A model generated the notes under the pieces. It was not told the origin of the DNA. It worked only from the letters and a program-made list of their open reading frames with translations, and made no database searches. From Iamia sp052038315 (GTDB lineage Bacteria > Actinomycetota > Acidimicrobiia > Acidimicrobiales > Iamiaceae), in the NCBI GenBank assembly GCA_052038315.1, contig JBQGCF010000049.1, positions 1-8,483 on the forward strand: a stretch of 8,483 bases of DNA, in the 5' to 3' direction. Shown in pieces: positions 6,217 to 8,483 of this stretch. Positions within the stretch are counted from its first letter, which is position 1. Each line of letters opens with the position of its first letter. The position numbers were made by a program, and so were the translations under genes.

Positions 6217-6911
6217 GGCGTCTCCCGCATCACCACGCTGGTGTGGCGGCCGTCGGTGACGGTCGCGGTGGCGTCGTAGCGGTAGCCGCTGGGGTGGTCG
6301 AAGGCCGCCAGCCCGTGGTGGTCGGTGAGCCCGGTCGCGGCCAGGTGGCGGACGAGGCTGCCCTTCAGGAGCTTGTTCCAGTGGGAGACCGTCGAGCCGT
6401 CGGCGGTGACGAAGCGGACGGTGATGCGCCGGGCCAGCGGGACCTGGCCGGGGTTCCAGGCGGCGGCGTGCTCGTTGGGCAGCAGGTCCCAGACGACCCG
6501 GCCGGCCAGCCGCTCGGCCAGCGCCGCGGTCAGGTGGGGGCGCCAGAAGGTCGACATCTTCCCCAACCCGGGGAGGCCGGCGCCCATCTTGAGCCGGTAG
6601 TCCGGGATCGGGTCGTTGGGCCCGACCAGGCCCCAGAGGCCGGACGCGATCAGCGTCGTGCTGCTCAGCCGGCGACGGGCGGCGCCGTCGAGCGAGGCGG
6701 CGTCGAGCTCCCGGTAGAGCACGCCGGTGTAGCGGTCGATCGCCCTCCGGGTCGGCGCTCCGGCCACGCCCCCGCCCAGGGCGGCCAGCACGGTCGCCCG
6801 ATGCTCGTCGAGCTCCGGCAGGACGCCCCGGCCCGGCCGCCACGGCGCGCCACGCCCCCCGGACGCCTTGCCCTCCGACGGCGGCAGCAGGATGGCGAAC
6901 GCTCGACCCAC
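6213..6911 (-). CDS. yaaA: YaaA family (UPF0246/DUF328) peroxide-stress protein
   Basis: A 232-residue protein starting at GTG 6911-6909. The family's N-terminal hallmark LLPPSEGK is at residues 8-15, immediately after the start as in other members. Further matches are RYTGVLYREL, SGLWGLVGPNDPIPDYRLKMG, FWRPHLTAAL, LLPNEHAAAW and SHWNKLLKGSLVRHL, which track the conserved blocks of YaaA. E. coli YaaA is a DNA-binding protein of about 257 residues that lowers free iron and limits oxidative damage; the biochemical role of actinobacterial members is not settled. The start is supported by GGAAGGA nine bases upstream; the frame stays open to 7085 but that part is antisense to menG. The gene is divergent from menG across 58 bases and converges on the second synthetase with a 4-base overlap, so no terminator fits between them. 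Confidence 0.9.
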   Translation of the reverse strand: MGRAFAILLPPSEGKASGGRGAPWRPGRGVLPELDEHRATVLAALGGGVAGAPTRRAIDRYTGVLYRELDAASLDGAARRRLSSTTLIASGLWGLVGPNDPIPDYRLKMGAGLPGLGKMSTFWRPHLTAALAERLAGRVVWDLLPNEHAAAWNPGQVPLARRITVRFVTADGSTVSHWNKLLKGSLVRHLAATGLTDHHGLAAFDHPSGYRYDATATVTDGRHTSVVMRETP

Positions 6912-6920
6912 GGCCGGCGA

Positions 6921-6927
6921 TCCTTCC
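6921..6927 (-). promoter_or_regulatory. Shine-Dalgarno for yaaA
   Basis: On the minus strand GGAAGGA sits 9 bases before GTG 6911. It chooses this GTG over longer readings of the frame and shows that this gene has a short 5' leader, unlike menG on the other side of the gap. Confidence 0.7.
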
Positions 6928-6956
6928 AGAAGGTGAGCGGTCGCCCACAACGCCCG

Positions 6957-6962
6957 TAAGGT
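6957..6962 (+). promoter_or_regulatory. Candidate -10 box for menG-menF
   Basis: TAAGGT fits TANNNT and lies 7 bases before GTG 6970, giving a predicted transcription start on the start codon. No Shine-Dalgarno sequence is present for menG and no good -35 box is visible. The whole 6912-6969 divergent gap must therefore hold both promoters. Confidence 0.45.
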
Positions 6963-6969
6963 CGCCGGG

Positions 6970-7707
6970 GTGAGCCCCGCCCCGACGACCGGTCGCCCCC
7001 TGGCGAAGGGGGCCCTGCCCGACGCCGACCACCTCCCCGAGGGCGAGGAGAAGGTCGAGGCGGTGCGGGCCCTGTTCGACACCATCGCCCCCCGCTACGA
7101 CCTGGTGAACCGGGTCATGACGTTCCGGATGGACGTCGGCTGGCGGAAGAAGACGGTGCGGGCCCTGGCCCTCGACCCCGGCGCCCGGGTCCTCGACCTG
7201 GCCTGCGGCACCGGCGACCTGTGCACCGAGCTGATCCGCAGCGGCCACCTCCCGATCGGCGTGGACCTGTCCTTCGGCATGCTCGTCGCCGCCCGCACCA
7301 ACGCGCCGCTGATCCACGCCGACGTGCTCCGCCTCCCGGTCCCGGACACCTCGGTCGACGGCATCACCTGCGGCTTCGCCCTCCGCAACCTGGAGGAGCT
7401 GCCCCGCTTCTTCGCCGAGCTGGCCCGGGTCGTCCGCCCCGGCGGCCGCATCGCCCTGCTCGAGGTGGCCGAGCCGCCCAACCCGCTCCTGCGCTTCGGC
7501 CACGGCATCTACTTCGGCAAGGTCGTGCCCAGGATCGGCGGGCTGCTGTCGGACCCGGCCGCCTACCGCTACCTGCCCAAGTCGGTGTCGTACCTGCCCT
7601 CGGCCGAGCGGATGCTGGGGATGCTCGACCAGGTCGGCTTCACCGACGCCCGCCACGACCTCCTCAGCGTCGGCATCGCCCGGCTGATCACCGCGACCCG
7701 GGCGTGA
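6970..7707 (+). CDS. menG: Demethylmenaquinone methyltransferase (MenG/UbiE family)
   Basis: A 245-residue class I SAM-dependent methyltransferase. The UbiE/COQ5 first signature is seen as YDLVNRVMTFRMDVGWR (43-59), SAM motif I as VLDLACGTGD (74-83), GFALRN at 135-140, and the second signature RVVRPGGRIALLEV at 153-166. It transfers a methyl group from S-adenosylmethionine to demethylmenaquinone, the last step of menaquinone synthesis, at the membrane surface. The downstream overlap with an isochorismate synthase supports menaquinone rather than ubiquinone as the product. The first 25 or so residues are a Pro/Ala-rich extension; GTG 6970 is chosen because a -10-like box is correctly placed before it, and the first conserved helix (EKVEAVRALFDTIAPRYD) starts about 20 residues later. 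Divergent from yaaA. Confidence 0.93.
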   Translation: MSPAPTTGRPLAKGALPDADHLPEGEEKVEAVRALFDTIAPRYDLVNRVMTFRMDVGWRKKTVRALALDPGARVLDLACGTGDLCTELIRSGHLPIGVDLSFGMLVAARTNAPLIHADVLRLPVPDTSVDGITCGFALRNLEELPRFFAELARVVRPGGRIALLEVAEPPNPLLRFGHGIYFGKVVPRIGGLLSDPAAYRYLPKSVSYLPSAERMLGMLDQVGFTDARHDLLSVGIARLITATRA

Positions 7708-8483
7708 GGCTCCGCGCCGTCACCCGGCCGCTGCCGGAGCCGGTCGACCCCGGTGCGGTGGCCGGCGACGACGGCGTGCTGTTCGCCCGGGCCGACGGCA
7801 CGACGATCGGGGGCCGGGAAGTCGCCCTCCGCGGCCCGATCGACGTCGTCACCGCCGCGCTGGCCGACGCCGAGGTCGACGATCCGGTCGACCGGCCCGG
7901 CTCCGGTCCCGTCGCCGTCGGCGCCCTCCCCTTCCGGCCCGGCGCCCCGGCCGAGCTGGTCGTGCCGGCCACCACCGTCGTCGTCGGACCGGACGGGACG
8001 GGGTGGATCACCACCGTCGGCACCGAGGACGAGCCGCCGGACCCGGCCACCGTCGACCTCGACGCCCTGGCCGCGCCCCCGGCCCCCCGCCCCGGGCCCG
8101 GTCGCTTCGCCGTGGCCAGCGCCCGGCCCCCGGCCGAGTGGTGCGACGCCGTGGCCACCGCCACCGAGCAGATCCGATCCGGTCGCCTGGAGAAGGTGGT
8201 CCTGGCCCGGGAGATCACCGTCGAGGCCGACGCCCCGATCGACGTGGCCGCCGTCGTCCGCCGCCTCCGCCTCGGCTTCCCCGGCTGCTTCACCTTCCTG
8301 GTCGACGGCTTCGTCGGCGCCAGCCCCGAGCTGCTGGTCGCCCGGCACGGCGCCGAGGTCCGCTCGCAGCCGATGGCCGGCACCGCCCCTCGCCGGGGCG
8401 ACCCGGCCGCCGACGCCGACGCCGTGGCCCGGCTCCAGGCCTCCCCGTCGTACCGCCACGAGCACCAGGTCACCATCGACGCC
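7704..8483 (+). CDS. menF: Isochorismate synthase (chorismate-binding family), 3' end outside window
   Basis: The frame begins at GTG 7704, which overlaps the menG stop as GTGA, and stays open for 260 residues to the window edge. The N-terminal roughly 130 residues are poorly conserved, Pro/Asp-rich and typical of this family's variable half. The chorismate-binding domain begins around 140 (WCDAVATATEQI). Residues 161-168, RLEKVVLA, contain Lys164, the expected water-activating base of isochorismate synthases (MenF Lys190), followed by ARE. GASPELLV holds Glu209, the likely general acid equivalent to MenF Glu240, and MAGTAPRRGD follows. The Lys at this position separates isochorismate and salicylate synthases from TrpE/PabB-type enzymes. 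It converts chorismate to isochorismate, the entry step to menaquinone; a siderophore-type EntC role is possible but the menG neighbour argues against it. With no Shine-Dalgarno sequence, translation is probably coupled to menG. The C-terminal third with the remaining metal ligands is missing from view. Confidence 0.9.
   Translation, partial: MRLRAVTRPLPEPVDPGAVAGDDGVLFARADGTTIGGREVALRGPIDVVTAALADAEVDDPVDRPGSGPVAVGALPFRPGAPAELVVPATTVVVGPDGTGWITTVGTEDEPPDPATVDLDALAAPPAPRPGPGRFAVASARPPAEWCDAVATATEQIRSGRLEKVVLAREITVEADAPIDVAAVVRRLRLGFPGCFTFLVDGFVGASPELLVARHGAEVRSQPMAGTAPRRGDPAADADAVARLQASPSYRHEHQVTIDA

Noticed and set aside
6912..7085. Upstream extension of yaaA to ATG 7085
   Set aside because: YaaA proteins begin a few residues before LLPPSEGK, and GTG 6911 has a good Shine-Dalgarno sequence; the extension overlaps menG in antisense.
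4975..7656. Minus-strand open frame of 893 codons antisense to the second synthetase and menG
   Set aside because: It has a low-complexity Gly/Arg/Val/Asp-rich translation with no recognisable domain, crosses real genes on both strands, and is expected from the near absence of stops in very GC-rich DNA.
7569..8476. Minus-strand open frames opposite menF
   Set aside because: They are low-complexity translations with no domain; the plus strand carries the chorismate-binding motifs.

Overview
The window is very GC-rich DNA with dense, short-spaced genes. Several actinobacterial hallmarks occur together: an F420-type LLM oxidoreductase, mycobacterial-style FadD19-like acyl-CoA synthetases, an Rv0130-like MaoC hydratase, a menaquinone pathway, GTG starts, and starts that sit 6-8 bases behind a -10-like hexamer with no Shine-Dalgarno sequence. 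A high-GC actinomycete fits, possibly from Acidimicrobiia; the class assignment is inference from gene style, not proof.

Layout. (1) 1-1322, minus strand: a sugar-phosphate nucleotidylyltransferase followed 18 bases later by a lipoprotein serine hydrolase of the class C beta-lactamase/penicillin-binding type, cut by the window start. (2) 1332-1790, plus: a MaoC-type (R)-enoyl-CoA hydratase, diverging from the nucleotidylyltransferase across about 9 bases. (3) 1791-1844: a 54-base convergent gap almost entirely filled by a perfect 14-bp inverted repeat with nested repeats. (4) 1845-2801, minus: an LLM-class flavin/F420 oxidoreductase. (5) 2802-2883: a divergent promoter region with a 19-bp near-palindrome lying over a probable -10 box. 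(6) 2884-6216, plus: two tandem FadD19-like acyl-CoA synthetases, each 548 residues. (7) 6213-6911, minus: a YaaA (UPF0246) family protein that converges on the second synthetase and shares a CTAG double stop with it. (8) 6970-8483, plus: menG (demethylmenaquinone methyltransferase) overlapping menF (isochorismate synthase, cut by the window end).

How the genes fit together. The hydratase, the oxidoreductase and the two acyl-CoA synthetases suggest a lipid or sterol/branched acyl catabolism neighbourhood: synthetases load a carboxylic acid onto CoA, and the MaoC protein hydrates an enoyl-CoA. The substrate cannot be read from the sequence. menG-menF forms a separate menaquinone unit covering the first committed step and the last methylation. 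The nucleotidylyltransferase and lipoprotein pair points to cell-envelope or sugar-nucleotide metabolism.

I see no CRISPR array, tRNA, rRNA, insertion sequence, phage gene or obvious defence system. I do not think the window holds an undescribed multi-gene system. The most interesting unexplained parts are the two non-coding structures at 1792-1844 and 2859-2877. No gene-free stretch exceeds 300 bases.
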